Below are positions 8,398-17,192 of a stretch of DNA of 64,000 bases, in pieces. Location: contig NZ_JABXKP010000090.1 of assembly GCF_017114985.1 (NCBI RefSeq), positions 53,818-117,817 of the forward strand. Direction: 5' to 3'. Below the pieces are notes generated by a model. The model was not told the origin of the DNA. It did no database searches and saw only the letters and a program-made list of their open reading frames with translations. Position 1 is the first letter of the stretch. Each line of letters starts with the position of its first letter. The stretch comes from Nostoc sp. JL33 (GTDB taxonomy: Bacteria > Cyanobacteriota > Cyanobacteriia > Cyanobacteriales > Nostocaceae). The translations under genes and the position numbers were made by a program.

Positions 8398-9588
8398 ATG
8401 AGTCAGATTCAGCGCCAAAAAATATCAGCGAAGGCAAACCAGTTTAAAGAGTCGGTGATTCGAGAAATGACCAGGGTCGCGCTGCAATACGATGCAGTGA
8501 ATCTGGCGCAGGGGTTCCCTGATTTTCCCTGTCCCTTGGAGTTGAAACAGGCAGCATATCAGGCAATAGAGGCAGATGTAAATCAGTATGCCATTACTTG
8601 GGGCGATCGCCCCTTTCGTCAGGCGATCGCCAACAAAGTTCGTTGGTATCTGGGCTTAGATATCGATCCCGAAACCCAAATCACCGTTACCTGTGGTTCC
8701 ACAGAAGCAATGGCAGCTGTGATGTTGGCAACAGTTGATCCTGGTGAGGAAGTAATTGTATTTGAGCCGTATTACGAGAACTACGGCCCCGATGCAATTT
8801 TAGCTGGTGCGACACCCCGTTATGTGACACTACATCCCCCCGATTGGACATTTGATGAATCAGAGTTGCGTCAAGCTTTCAATGCCAATACTAAAGCGAT
8901 TATTATTAACACACCCCACAACCCCACCGGTAAAGTCTTCACCCGTGAAGAACTCACCCTAATTGCTGAACTTTGTCAAAAATGGGATGTGTTAGCGTTC
9001 ACTGATGAAATTTATGAACATATTCTCTATGACGGCACTCAACATATTGCCTTAGCAACCCTTCCCGGTATGGAAGAACGCACAATTACCATTAATGGTC
9101 TTTCCAAAACTTACAGCGTCACAGGATGGCGAGTTGGCTACATTTTGGCAAACCCGGAATTGACAGGGGCGATTCGCAAAGTTCATGATTTTCTCACCGT
9201 TGGCGCTCCTGCACCATTGCAACGAGCCGGAGTTGCCGCCATGCAACTGCCACCATCCTATTATGAAGAACTAGCCAAACTTTATCACCAAAAGCGAGAG
9301 AGGATTTTACAGATTCTAGATCAAGTAGGGATTCCCTATTTCGTTCCCCAAGGAGCCTATTACGTTCTTGCAGATATTTCCAAATTCGGCTACCAAACAG
9401 ATATAGAATTCACTTACCATTTAATTAAAGATATTGGTGTTGCCGTAGTTCCCGGTTCCAGCTTTTTCAGGCAACCAGAAAAAGGACATTCATTGATCAG
9501 ATTTTGCTTCAGCAAAAGACCTGAGACATTACAAACAGCGAGCGATCGCTTACTCAAACTGCAATCAAATCTACAACCCATATCCTAA
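8398..9588 (+). CDS. Class I/II pyridoxal-phosphate aminotransferase (methionine/kynurenine aminotransferase-like)
   Basis: A 396-residue fold-type I aminotransferase. Visible marks are NLAQGFPDFPCP near the N-terminus, NTPHNPTG in the middle, the PLP lysine in LSKTYSVTGWRVGY, and RFCFSK with the carboxylate-binding Arg near the end. NLAQGFPDF and the PLP-site context fit the KAT/YbdL-like subgroup that transaminates methionine, glutamine or aromatic amino acids, rather than aspartate. The frame extends to a TTG at 8344, but ATG 8398 with CGAGG nine bases upstream and the sequence MSQIQRQKI is the better start. The transsulfuration operon follows after a 350-base gap, so a role in methionine recycling is possible but only suggested. 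Confidence 0.9.
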   Translation: MSQIQRQKISAKANQFKESVIREMTRVALQYDAVNLAQGFPDFPCPLELKQAAYQAIEADVNQYAITWGDRPFRQAIANKVRWYLGLDIDPETQITVTCGSTEAMAAVMLATVDPGEEVIVFEPYYENYGPDAILAGATPRYVTLHPPDWTFDESELRQAFNANTKAIIINTPHNPTGKVFTREELTLIAELCQKWDVLAFTDEIYEHILYDGTQHIALATLPGMEERTITINGLSKTYSVTGWRVGYILANPELTGAIRKVHDFLTVGAPAPLQRAGVAAMQLPPSYYEELAKLYHQKRERILQILDQVGIPYFVPQGAYYVLADISKFGYQTDIEFTYHLIKDIGVAVVPGSSFFRQPEKGHSLIRFCFSKRPETLQTASDRLLKLQSNLQPIS

Positions 9589-9938
9589 CATTCATTTCTT
9601 CTCTCTGCGCCCCTCTGCGCCTCTGTGGTTCGTTTCTCTTAAGCATCCCAATCTATTCAACATGAAAGACCCATAACCACTTATTTAACATAACTGACCG
9701 AATTTTAAATTTTGGATTTTGGATTGTTGGCGAAGCCTCTCGTAGAGAAGATTCAAAATCCAAAATTTAAAAAGGGTTACAAGCCCCCGAATTTATACTC
9801 GCTCCGCGAGAAGCAAGCTACGTGAAACAATTCTTTAATCCAAAATCTAAAATTACTTGACTTGCCTCTGACTTGCTTGCTTGGGGTCAATCTAAAATCT
9901 AAAATCTAAAATCCAAAATTGTTTGACCAGGAGTAACT
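9589..9938. other. Repeat-rich spacer before the cystathionine beta-synthase gene
   Basis: Carries the GCGCCTCTGTGG-type repeat near 9610-9630 and two blocks of the ATCCAAAATCTAAAAT repeat (about 9705-9770 and 9838-9922), the first forming an inverted repeat. The promoter of the next operon is presumably here, but I cannot place it. Confidence 0.5.
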
Positions 9939-11300
9939 ATGGCTACTTACGATAACATTTTGCAAGCAATTGGTAAAACTCCATTAGTCAGACTAAACAA
10001 AATCAACGAAGACATTCACTCAACTATTTATACCAAAGTAGAATATCTCAATCCTGGCGGGAGTACCAAAGATAGAATTGCCCTGACGATGATTGAAGCC
10101 GCAGAAAAAATAGGTCAACTGCAACCGGGTGGTACTATTATTGAAGCTACCGCAGGTAATACTGGAGTGGGACTGGCACTAATTGCAGCCGTGAAAAAGT
10201 ATCGCTGTATTTTCGTCATGCCTGATAAAATGAGCCAGGATAAAATCAACCTACTGAAAGCTTATGGTGCAGAAGTAGTTGTTACTCCCACATCTGTACC
10301 GCCTGACTCGCCAGAAAGTTATAACGGTGTAGCGGAAAGACTCGCCAAAGAAATACCAGGAGCCTATAGACCAAATCAATTTGAAAATCAGAATAATCCT
10401 TTAGCGCATTATTTAACTACAGGCCCACAAATCTGGTCAGATAGTAATGGTAAAGTTGATGTTTTTGTTGCCGGGATGGGCACAGGTGGTACAATTTCAG
10501 GAGTTGCTAAATATCTGAAAGAGCAAAATCCAAATATAGTAATTGTTGGTGCAGACCCAGAGGGTTCAATTCTTTCTGGCGATACCCCTAAATCTTACAA
10601 AGTTGAAGGAATTGGTGAAGACTTTATTCCTAAGACATTTAATCGTCAATTAGTCGATGAAATGGTTCGGGTTAGCGATAAAGAATCTTTTAATATGGCT
10701 CGTCGTTTAGCACGAGAAGAAGGTTTATTAGTAGGAGGTTCTTGTGGTACAGCAGTAGCCGCAGCGCTCAAGTATGCAGCCAGATTAACAGAGCCGAAGT
10801 ATATTGTCGCCCTATTACCAGATACGGGAAGAAACTACATTAATAAAATCTACTCCGATGCCTGGATGCAGGAAAATGGTTTTTGGGAAGGTACAACAGT
10901 AAAAAGCATCAAAGTTGGCGAAATTCTCGCTCAAAAAACAGATTTTCCTTCTTTAGTTGCTGTCAGTCCCCGTGATACCTTAAGCAAAGCAACAAACTAC
11001 CTACAAAAGTTAAATATTTCCCAGCTACCTGTGATTGATAATAATCATGTAGTCGGAAGCGTTAATGAAGCCTCTTTAATGAAATTTCTCCATGATGGGA
11101 TCAACTTTTCTAAGCAGGAAGTTTCCGCAGTCATGGGTAAACCTCTACCGATGCTTGATGAAGAAGTTGATATTTCTGAAGCTTATCGAGTATTGTTATC
11201 AGGAACCACAGGAATTATTATTAAGCGGGATGATGTTCCCATTGGATTAATTACCAGAGCCGATTTAATCAGATATTGGATTAGTCAAACCCAAGAATAA
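9939..11300 (+). CDS. Cystathionine beta-synthase (PLP domain plus CBS-domain pair)
   Basis: It condenses serine (or O-acetylserine) with homocysteine to cystathionine, the first step of reverse transsulfuration. The fold-type II PLP domain covers about 1-310: PLP lysine Lys44 in GGSTKDR, the phosphate-binding TAGNTG, and the GTGGT loop. Residues about 320-453 form two CBS motifs that probably bind an adenosyl ligand; plain cysteine synthases of about 310 residues lack this tail, which is the main reason for calling it cystathionine beta-synthase. GGAG lies seven bases before ATG 9939. The next gene begins 13 bases after the stop, so the two form an operon. Confidence 0.88.
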   Translation: MATYDNILQAIGKTPLVRLNKINEDIHSTIYTKVEYLNPGGSTKDRIALTMIEAAEKIGQLQPGGTIIEATAGNTGVGLALIAAVKKYRCIFVMPDKMSQDKINLLKAYGAEVVVTPTSVPPDSPESYNGVAERLAKEIPGAYRPNQFENQNNPLAHYLTTGPQIWSDSNGKVDVFVAGMGTGGTISGVAKYLKEQNPNIVIVGADPEGSILSGDTPKSYKVEGIGEDFIPKTFNRQLVDEMVRVSDKESFNMARRLAREEGLLVGGSCGTAVAAALKYAARLTEPKYIVALLPDTGRNYINKIYSDAWMQENGFWEGTTVKSIKVGEILAQKTDFPSLVAVSPRDTLSKATNYLQKLNISQLPVIDNNHVVGSVNEASLMKFLHDGINFSKQEVSAVMGKPLPMLDEEVDISEAYRVLLSGTTGIIIKRDDVPIGLITRADLIRYWISQTQE

Positions 11301-11313
11301 TCAAGGAAAAATC

Positions 11314-12450
11314 ATGGAATTTGAGACTAGAGCAATTCATGAAGGTCAGCAACCAGATCCACAAACAGGCGCTGTAATTGTTCCCATTTATTTGACTTCT
11401 ACTTATGAACAAGAAGCCATAGGTAAACACAAGGGATATGAATATTCTCGCACGGGAAACCCCACCCGTACTGCTTTAGAATCGGCTTTAGCTTCTATTG
11501 AAAATGGAAAATTTGGTTTGGCATTTGCCTCTGGCTTGGCTGCAACTACCACAGTATTAAGTCTACTAAAAAGTGGCGACCATATTGTTGCTGGTGATGA
11601 TTTGTATGGTGGGACTTATCGTTTGTTAGAAAAGGTTGTAAAAAATTGGGGTGTGACAACTACCTATGTAGATATTGATAACATCGCTGATTTTGAAACT
11701 GCTATTAAACCAAATACTAAGTTGATTTGGATTGAAACTCCTACTAACCCTTTGTTAAAAATTATTGATATTGCCGCACTGGCAAATATTGCCCGTAAAA
11801 ATAATATTATATTAGCAGTTGATAATACCTTTGCTAGTCCTTATTTTCAAACGCCGTTAGATAATGGTGCTGATATTGTGGTTCACAGCACTACCAAATA
11901 TCTAGGTGGACACAGCGATATTATTGGTGGCGCAGTCATCACATCTAACGAACAACTATACACCGAACTGAAGTTTTATCAAAATGCGATCGGGGCGATT
12001 CCTAGTCCTTTTGATAGTTGGTTAGTGCTGCGAGGAATTAAAACTCTGGCTGTGAGAATGCGAGAACATGAAAAAAACGCTTTGTTTTTGGCTGAATTTT
12101 TAGAAAAGCATCCAAAAGTTGAGCGCATTTATTATCCAGGGTTATCCAGTCATGAACAGCATCAATTAGCAAAAGAGCAAATGTCTGGCTTTGGGGGGAT
12201 GATTAGTTTGGAATTAAAAGGTGGTTTTGCTGAGGTTGAAAGATTCGCTTCTCGACTCAAGTTATTTTTGCTGGCTGAAAGTTTGGGTGGTGTAGAATCA
12301 CTGCTTTGCTACCCTACTAAAATGACCCACGGTTCTTTACCAGAAGCAGAACGACTTAAGCGAGGAATAAAGGATAATTTAGTCCGCCTTTCAGTAGGAA
12401 TTGAGCATCAGCAAGATTTACAAGCTGATTTAGAAAATGCTCTAGCTTGA
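11314..12450 (+). CDS. Cystathionine gamma-lyase / gamma-synthase family PLP enzyme
   Basis: A 378-residue Cys/Met-metabolism PLP enzyme. Landmarks are YSRTGNPT near residue 45, the cofactor-stacking Tyr in GDDLYGGTYR, and the PLP lysine Lys195 in HSTTKYLGGHSD. Lyases and synthases of this family cannot be separated safely by motif alone. The immediate upstream cystathionine beta-synthase gene, 13 bases away, makes gamma-lyase (cystathionine to cysteine, 2-oxobutyrate and ammonia) the more likely job, completing a methionine-to-cysteine route. AAGGA precedes ATG 11314. The gene ends at 12450 with no tight terminator, though a hairpin lies about 300 bases downstream. Confidence 0.88.
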   Translation: MEFETRAIHEGQQPDPQTGAVIVPIYLTSTYEQEAIGKHKGYEYSRTGNPTRTALESALASIENGKFGLAFASGLAATTTVLSLLKSGDHIVAGDDLYGGTYRLLEKVVKNWGVTTTYVDIDNIADFETAIKPNTKLIWIETPTNPLLKIIDIAALANIARKNNIILAVDNTFASPYFQTPLDNGADIVVHSTTKYLGGHSDIIGGAVITSNEQLYTELKFYQNAIGAIPSPFDSWLVLRGIKTLAVRMREHEKNALFLAEFLEKHPKVERIYYPGLSSHEQHQLAKEQMSGFGGMISLELKGGFAEVERFASRLKLFLLAESLGGVESLLCYPTKMTHGSLPEAERLKRGIKDNLVRLSVGIEHQQDLQADLENALA

Positions 12451-12751
12451 AAATTGGGAGTCGGGAAGAGGAATTTTTATTCGGCGTTGTAAACTTTATT
12501 AATCGTAATTAAGCATAGGCTTTGTGACCCCTACCTCCAGAGGTAACTTTGTTTTAAGTGGGGCCTAAATCCCATTATGAATTACGAATTTTTAAGGGTG
12601 TGTATCTTCAAGTTAATAGAAGTTAATAAATCCTGGATTCATATAAGTTCATAAATGCTTTATATAGGCGTTTGTTAAAAAAAATGACATTATTTTCGAT
12701 CCAGATTTAACTCTAACTTTTGATCGCTGATGGAAAGTTGACTGGCTCAAT

Positions 12752-12778
12752 AAAACCCCACTTACAAACGGGGGTTTC
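12752..12778 (+). terminator. Terminator-like hairpin AAACCCC/GGGGGTTT
   Basis: A short strong stem with a ten-base loop, ending in GGGGGTTTCT. It lies 300 bases past the transsulfuration operon and before the copper-protein gene, so it would insulate the latter. The T-run is short. Confidence 0.45.
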
Positions 12779-12933
12779 TAAGCCTTAATGCATAGTAATC
12801 CCCAGAAAAACCACACTAAGCTAGTGTAGGATTCGTTCAAATTTCCGGTAATTATATCGGGAAAGTAGGCTTACAAATTCTGAATTACAAACTCCATTGA
12901 CTCTTTAAAAGGATAGGATTAATGTTATGATTA

Positions 12934-12947
12934 GTCCTTGCAAGGAC
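12934..12947. promoter_or_regulatory. Perfect 14-bp palindrome upstream of the copper-storage gene
   Basis: GTCCTTGCAAGGAC is centred 48 bases before the start codon. A dyad in this position is typical of a metal-responsive repressor or MerR-type activator site, and the downstream gene product is a presumed copper protein. This is inference: no regulator gene is nearby and only one copy is present. Confidence 0.35.
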
Positions 12948-12988
12948 ACTATTTATGTTATGCATCAAAAAATCAGGAGGTATTTCCG

Positions 12989-13363
12989 ATGATGATGATG
13001 ATGATGACTGAAACGATGACTCCCGAAATGCAAGCTTGCATGGATGCTTGTATGGACTGTCACAAAATGTGCATGGAAACCATGACTTACTGCATGAGCA
13101 AAGGTGGTAAGGACATGGACAAGAGCATGATGAGCATGATGAGCATGATGCGCGATTGTTCTGAAATGTGCATGATGTGCATGAATATGATGATGAGCGG
13201 TTCTGAGTTCATGGAACGCACTTGTATGCTTTGCGCCGAAATGTGCGATCGCACTGCAATGGCCTGTGAGATGATGAGCGATGACGCGAAAATGATGGAA
13301 TGTGCTGCTGCTTGCCGCAAGTGTGCAGAATCTTGCAGAAGTATGCACATGATGCCCGCATAA
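12989..13363 (+). CDS. Cys/Met-rich four-helix-bundle copper-storage-type protein (DUF326/Csp-like)
   Basis: 124 residues with 16 cysteines spaced in helical CxxxC and CxxC patterns (ACMDACMDCHKMC, DCSEMCMMC, CMLCAEMC, CAAACRKCAESC) and an exceptional number of methionines. This is the hallmark of Csp-type copper-storage proteins, whose four-helix bundles hold many Cu(I) ions in a cysteine-lined core. No signal peptide is visible, so it should be a cytosolic type. The start at ATG 12989 is fixed by a perfect AGGAGG eight bases upstream; a longer frame from TTG 12938 is unlikely. The product begins with six methionines, then TETMTPEM. A palindrome at 12934 may control it. Confidence 0.88.
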   Translation: MMMMMMTETMTPEMQACMDACMDCHKMCMETMTYCMSKGGKDMDKSMMSMMSMMRDCSEMCMMCMNMMMSGSEFMERTCMLCAEMCDRTAMACEMMSDDAKMMECAAACRKCAESCRSMHMMPA

Positions 13364-13400
13364 TTCGGCTACCTCGCAGAAGTTTATCTGCAACCTAATA

Positions 13401-13438
13401 TTCAAGCGCTCAGACTCTTTGGGGACTGGGCGCTTGAA
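13401..13438 (+). terminator. Strong hairpin after the copper-storage gene
   Basis: TTCAAGCGC pairs with GCGCTTGAA around a 20-base loop that can pair further (CAG/CTG). It lies 38 bases after the stop codon, so it may end or stabilise this transcript, although no T-run follows. Confidence 0.45.
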
Positions 13439-13555
13439 GTAAGGACTTTTAAAATTATCGGTTGATGCAAGTCTAAACCAATACTTTAAAAATAATTAAT
13501 ATTACTTAAAATTGTTGCGGGATTAGAAGCGATCGCATCAGCATACTTCCTCTCC

Positions 13556-13738
13556 TTACGCCACCTGATGTGACTCTTCCACTTCGGCTAACAGCTTTAG
13601 TGCACCAAAATATCCCTGTTTCCACAATTGCGCGATCGCATTTTCCATTGCACTACTCGTTAATGGTATGACAATCAACCCTGGTGGAGCCAAAAAAGCA
13701 GAACCCAATTCTACCTCCAACTCTAAATCTTGCTGCAA
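13556..13738 (-). CDS. Small ORF directly downstream of, and in frame with, modBC
   Basis: A 60-residue frame (from TTG 13738) that reads ELGSAFLAPPGLIVIPLTSS and then AIAQLWKQGYFGALKLL. It is in the same frame as the fused molybdate transporter and becomes continuous with it if the TGA at 13802-13804 is passed. The composition looks protein-like, but the start is weak and I do not recognise a family. It may be a short separate gene, a former C-terminal extension cut off by a nonsense change, or chance. Confidence 0.3.
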   Translation of the reverse strand: MQQDLELEVELGSAFLAPPGLIVIPLTSSAMENAIAQLWKQGYFGALKLLAEVEESHQVA

Positions 13739-13801
13739 GCGTGACAGTACACCATATTGGTTATGTTTGTGGAATTGGGATTGCGATGTGCATGTCTGCG
13801 T

Positions 13802-15622
13802 TCATTCCATCAAAATCAAGCGCAGAGGATCTAAACGCACATACCAAGGAAAAGCTTGGTCTTTCATAGTCGCCCATTTTTCTTTGAAGACTTCAGCTTG
13901 CAGATGGTAATCTTGAGAATTTTTGGCAGCCGAATGTAGTTTGAGAAACAACGTCATTCGATGAGGCGTTTCACTTGTTCGTACTACCCAGCAGGGAAAA
14001 GTATTTTCCTGTGATGAGTCGTTGGTAAAAATGAACTGATGGGCGCGAATGCCGATGTGGGATAATTCGCTTTTTACAGGTTCAATTACTTGAAGAGTAC
14101 AACCCCAATCAGTCGCTTCCACCTGTTGCGATGACTGGAGAACAGCACGGGAGAAGTTTTTGCACCCAGTGAGTTGAGCAACACTCACAGTAGCTGGATG
14201 CTGGAAAATATCGTATTTTGAGCCATAATGAACGGCTCTACCATCCTCCAATACCAACAGATTCGGGCAAATCCGATAAGCTTCTTCCATATTATGAGTG
14301 ACAAATAGAGTCACACCTTGATAGCCAGCAAGAGTTTCTGTCATTTGCTGCTCTAATTGGCTACGCAGATGTGTATCAAGTGCCGAAAACGGTTCATCCA
14401 AAAGCAATGCTTCCGGTTGACTTGCCAATGCTCTTGCCAAAGCTACCCGTTGTTGTTGTCCCCCAGAGAGTTGATGCGGATAGCGATCGCCTAATCCCTG
14501 CAACTGCATCGCGATTAATTGCTCCTCTACCTGCACTCTAATACTCCCAGCCGATAGTCCTTTGGGCAAGCCGAAAGCGATATTTTGCGCCACACTCATG
14601 TGCGGAAACAGAGCGTAATTCTGCACCAAAAAACCAATGCGGCGATCGCGGCTGGGTAAATTAATTCTTTGTTCTGAGTCAAACAAAACTCTGCCATTTA
14701 AAACTATGCGTCCTCTAGTGGGCGTTTCTATCCCCGCAAGGCAGCGCAAAATCATGCTCTTACCTGCTCCAGAACCCCCTAACAATCCCAAGGGTTGCTG
14801 ATCAGTAGTGAAAGCAACTTTTAAATCAAAGCTAGGAAGTATTTTTTCAATGTTGACTAACAATCCACCAGATTCAAAGCTAGATTGCGGAGTATAAAGA
14901 TTTTCTCCCCCTGCTTCCCCTGCTCCCCCCACTCCCCACTCCCCACTCCCTACTCCCCCCTTCTTTTCCCTCAATTCTTGCCAGAAGTTGACTGCAATAA
15001 TTCCAGAGAGAGAAATTACCATAATTGCGATCGCCCAAAACCACGCCTCATTCATTGCTCCCGCTTCCACAGCAAAATAAATCGCCATTGGGATTGTCTG
15101 CGTTTGTCCGGGAATATTACCAGCCAGCATCAATGTCGCCCCGAATTCTCCCAAAGCGCGGGCAAAAGCTAACATTGTCGCGGCGACAATACCAGGTAGT
15201 GCTAAGGGTAAACTGATGCGCCAAAAGATTGTGGCTTCACTTGCACCAAGGGTTCTAGCTACTCGCAGCAGATTACCATCTATTTGTTCAAAAGCTCCCA
15301 ATGCAGTTTTATACATCAAAGGGAAAGAAACTACGGTTGCTGCGATCGCTGCACCATACCAAGTAAAGACGATGGTGAAGTCAAAAGCCTGCATGAGTTT
15401 CCCTACAGGGCCATTTTTGCCAAAAAATAGCAGCAACAAGAAGCCGACAACCGTGGGGGGCAAAATCAGTGGCGCAATAAAGATACCCTCAATCAACGAT
15501 TTACCTTTGCCACGATATCCCAGCATCCAATAGGCAGCAGCGATACCTAAGAAGAAGGTGATAAATGTAGCAAGTAATGAAGTTTTGAGTGATATCCAAA
15601 GGGGGGATAAATCCAATGGCAT
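13802..15622 (-). CDS. modBC: Fused molybdate ABC transporter permease and ATP-binding subunit (ModB-ModC)
   Basis: One 606-residue chain combines the inner-membrane permease and the ATPase of a molybdate importer, a fusion known in Nostocaceae. Residues about 1-215 have five or so membrane helices and the permease loop ARTLGASEATIFWRISLPLALPG with the EAA-type signature. The ATPase follows from about 250: Walker A GGSGAGKS, Q-loop LVQNYALFPH, signature LSGGQQQR, Walker B LLLDEP, and switch His in VTHNMEEA. A MOP-like regulatory tail of about 120 residues closes it. The joining linker (about 220-240, rich in Gly, Glu and Trp) is encoded by the CCCCACT-type heptanucleotide repeat. No modA is nearby. 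Confidence 0.92.
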   Translation of the reverse strand: MPLDLSPLWISLKTSLLATFITFFLGIAAAYWMLGYRGKGKSLIEGIFIAPLILPPTVVGFLLLLFFGKNGPVGKLMQAFDFTIVFTWYGAAIAATVVSFPLMYKTALGAFEQIDGNLLRVARTLGASEATIFWRISLPLALPGIVAATMLAFARALGEFGATLMLAGNIPGQTQTIPMAIYFAVEAGAMNEAWFWAIAIMVISLSGIIAVNFWQELREKKGGVGSGEWGVGGAGEAGGENLYTPQSSFESGGLLVNIEKILPSFDLKVAFTTDQQPLGLLGGSGAGKSMILRCLAGIETPTRGRIVLNGRVLFDSEQRINLPSRDRRIGFLVQNYALFPHMSVAQNIAFGLPKGLSAGSIRVQVEEQLIAMQLQGLGDRYPHQLSGGQQQRVALARALASQPEALLLDEPFSALDTHLRSQLEQQMTETLAGYQGVTLFVTHNMEEAYRICPNLLVLEDGRAVHYGSKYDIFQHPATVSVAQLTGCKNFSRAVLQSSQQVEATDWGCTLQVIEPVKSELSHIGIRAHQFIFTNDSSQENTFPCWVVRTSETPHRMTLFLKLHSAAKNSQDYHLQAEVFKEKWATMKDQAFPWYVRLDPLRLILME

Positions 15623-15746
15623 AGTTGTCTGGGGAAGAATTAGCTCAACTAATCCCTAATTTACCAACTTTAGTTTAAATGTGTTGGTAAAAGTTGGTAA
15701 ATTACCTCACCAACAATAAAGAAAATGGCAAAAACTAGACAACGCT
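15623..15746. other. modBC upstream region
   Basis: A+T-rich, with the near repeat GTTGGTAAAAGTTGGTAAAT about 60 bases upstream of the modBC start. A promoter is expected here; no operator is assigned. Confidence 0.3.
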
Positions 15747-15979
15747 GTAGGGGCACAGCATTGCTCATGCGTGTCAACTTCAGGTGAAAACCAGCCTATA
15801 ACCAGCTTTTAAGATTGTCTCGTTCCCAGTCGGAGACTGGGAATGCCCCTCATTGAGGCTCCGCCTCCGTAACTTGCGGCACCACCAGGAACTGCATTTC
15901 CAGCCTCTGGCTGGAAACGAGATTTTAAATGAGTTTGGGCTTAAGTTGACACTAATGAGCTTTTTCTCTGTGCCCCTAC
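15747..15979. repeat. Nested palindromic MITE-like element
   Basis: The outer inverted ends are GTAGGGGCACAG (15747-15758) and CTGTGCCCCTAC (15968-15979), followed inward by GTGTCAACTT / AAGTTGACAC. Inside, at 15818-15922, sits a different palindrome with arms TCTCGTTCCCAGTCGGAGAC and GCCTCTGGCTGGAAACGAGA. The layout suggests one repeat inserted into another. No coding sequence. Confidence 0.65.
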
Positions 15980-16010
15980 GACAAGTTCAAATAGACGAAA
16001 ATAGCTGTAA

Positions 16011-16913
16011 TTAGTCGAGTTTACTGCTGTAGGCACTAAAACCATAAGCCAAAGTTTCTTTTAAACTATCTGATGGCTTGAGACTTCTGTTGATAGCATT
16101 AGCAAATGGTACTGGAATTGCTTTAATAGTTTCCGGCAAAATTGCATATTCTTCTGTTGGTTCGACAATGTATTCTGGACATTTCGTTTTCATCCCAGCA
16201 GTAGCTAACATTTCATTTATTTCAGAGGCGGAATATTGCTTGAGATAAACTGGATTTCTGACAAATGGGTTCAGCTTTCTCACAAAATTATGGATAATAT
16301 GAGAAGGACAGGACTTGTTGTGGAAGGAATGATTAAAAACAAAAATTCCACCAGGTTTTAGTACGCGAGATATGTCAGCTAACAAATTTCTTAATTGTGC
16401 ATCTGGGATATGCATAAAGACGCAGTTAGAAATTACCAAATCTATAGAATTATCTTCTAAAGGCAATATTTCCGCAGAATTGCAAATCAAGTTAAATTCA
16501 GCTTCTGGGAAAAAATTATATTCTTGTTTAACCTTGATTAATCGCCGCAATAAAGGCTCAGAAATATCAATACCATAATATTTTTCGCATCTCAAGTTTT
16601 TCGCTTTCGAGAGATGCAACGGTGCGCGACCATAACCAGAACCAATCTCTAAAACAGAACCAACAAATTTATTCAAGGGGAATTTATTCCAAGTACCTCC
16701 AGGCGTGCCCGTTAGCAGCGTGTAATCTTGTTTCATCGGCGATGTATCTGCAACTTTTTCAATTTGTTGGGAACCATAATATGTTTTCCCAATTGCGTCC
16801 CATGTTTTTTTATGTTGAGTATTATTCAACTGTTCGTAGTCGCTAGGAAAATAAATGCCATCTCGCAATTCAAAGTCATTTAGACTGAATTTTCCATTTG
16901 CTAATTGAGTCAT
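16011..16913 (-). CDS. SAM-dependent class I methyltransferase
   Basis: A 300-residue protein with a Rossmann methyltransferase core. Motif I is VLEIGSGYGRAPLHLS (about 87-102), an acidic motif II (YYGIDISEPLLRRL) follows, and the post-motif region DNSIDLVISNCVFMHI and VLKPGGIFVFNHS completes the Methyltransf_11 pattern. An N-terminal extension of about 80 residues is not recognised. The substrate is unknown. It is transcribed alone, divergent from the FAD oxidoreductase gene 279 bases away. Lower GC than its neighbours is noticeable by eye but not measured. Confidence 0.82.
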   Translation of the reverse strand: MTQLANGKFSLNDFELRDGIYFPSDYEQLNNTQHKKTWDAIGKTYYGSQQIEKVADTSPMKQDYTLLTGTPGGTWNKFPLNKFVGSVLEIGSGYGRAPLHLSKAKNLRCEKYYGIDISEPLLRRLIKVKQEYNFFPEAEFNLICNSAEILPLEDNSIDLVISNCVFMHIPDAQLRNLLADISRVLKPGGIFVFNHSFHNKSCPSHIIHNFVRKLNPFVRNPVYLKQYSASEINEMLATAGMKTKCPEYIVEPTEEYAILPETIKAIPVPFANAINRSLKPSDSLKETLAYGFSAYSSKLD

Positions 16914-17192
16914 TATGATTATTCCCCATGAATAGTTAAGTCTGTTTTCTGTTATACTCTTAACTCAGGATTAACCGCAAGTGATTTTTCCTGAACTCCT
17001 TCAACTAGGCTTTCTTCAGAGCTAGGGCAATTCCATTTACCCTTTTAATGTTAAGTTAACACGCATGACAGGTGTGCTACCAAAGCGCCTATTGCATCCA
17101 AAGGGAAACCCGCTATAATAGCAACCCGTCATCTGAATCAGAACACAAGTTCGTATACATTAGTTGATGGACTGCAACAATTGGAGGCTGTG

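Noticed and set aside
12965..13405. 146-codon His/Ala-rich frame antisense to the copper-storage gene
   Set aside because: Pure antisense of the Met/Cys-rich codons; the forward gene has a perfect AGGAGG and a known family pattern.
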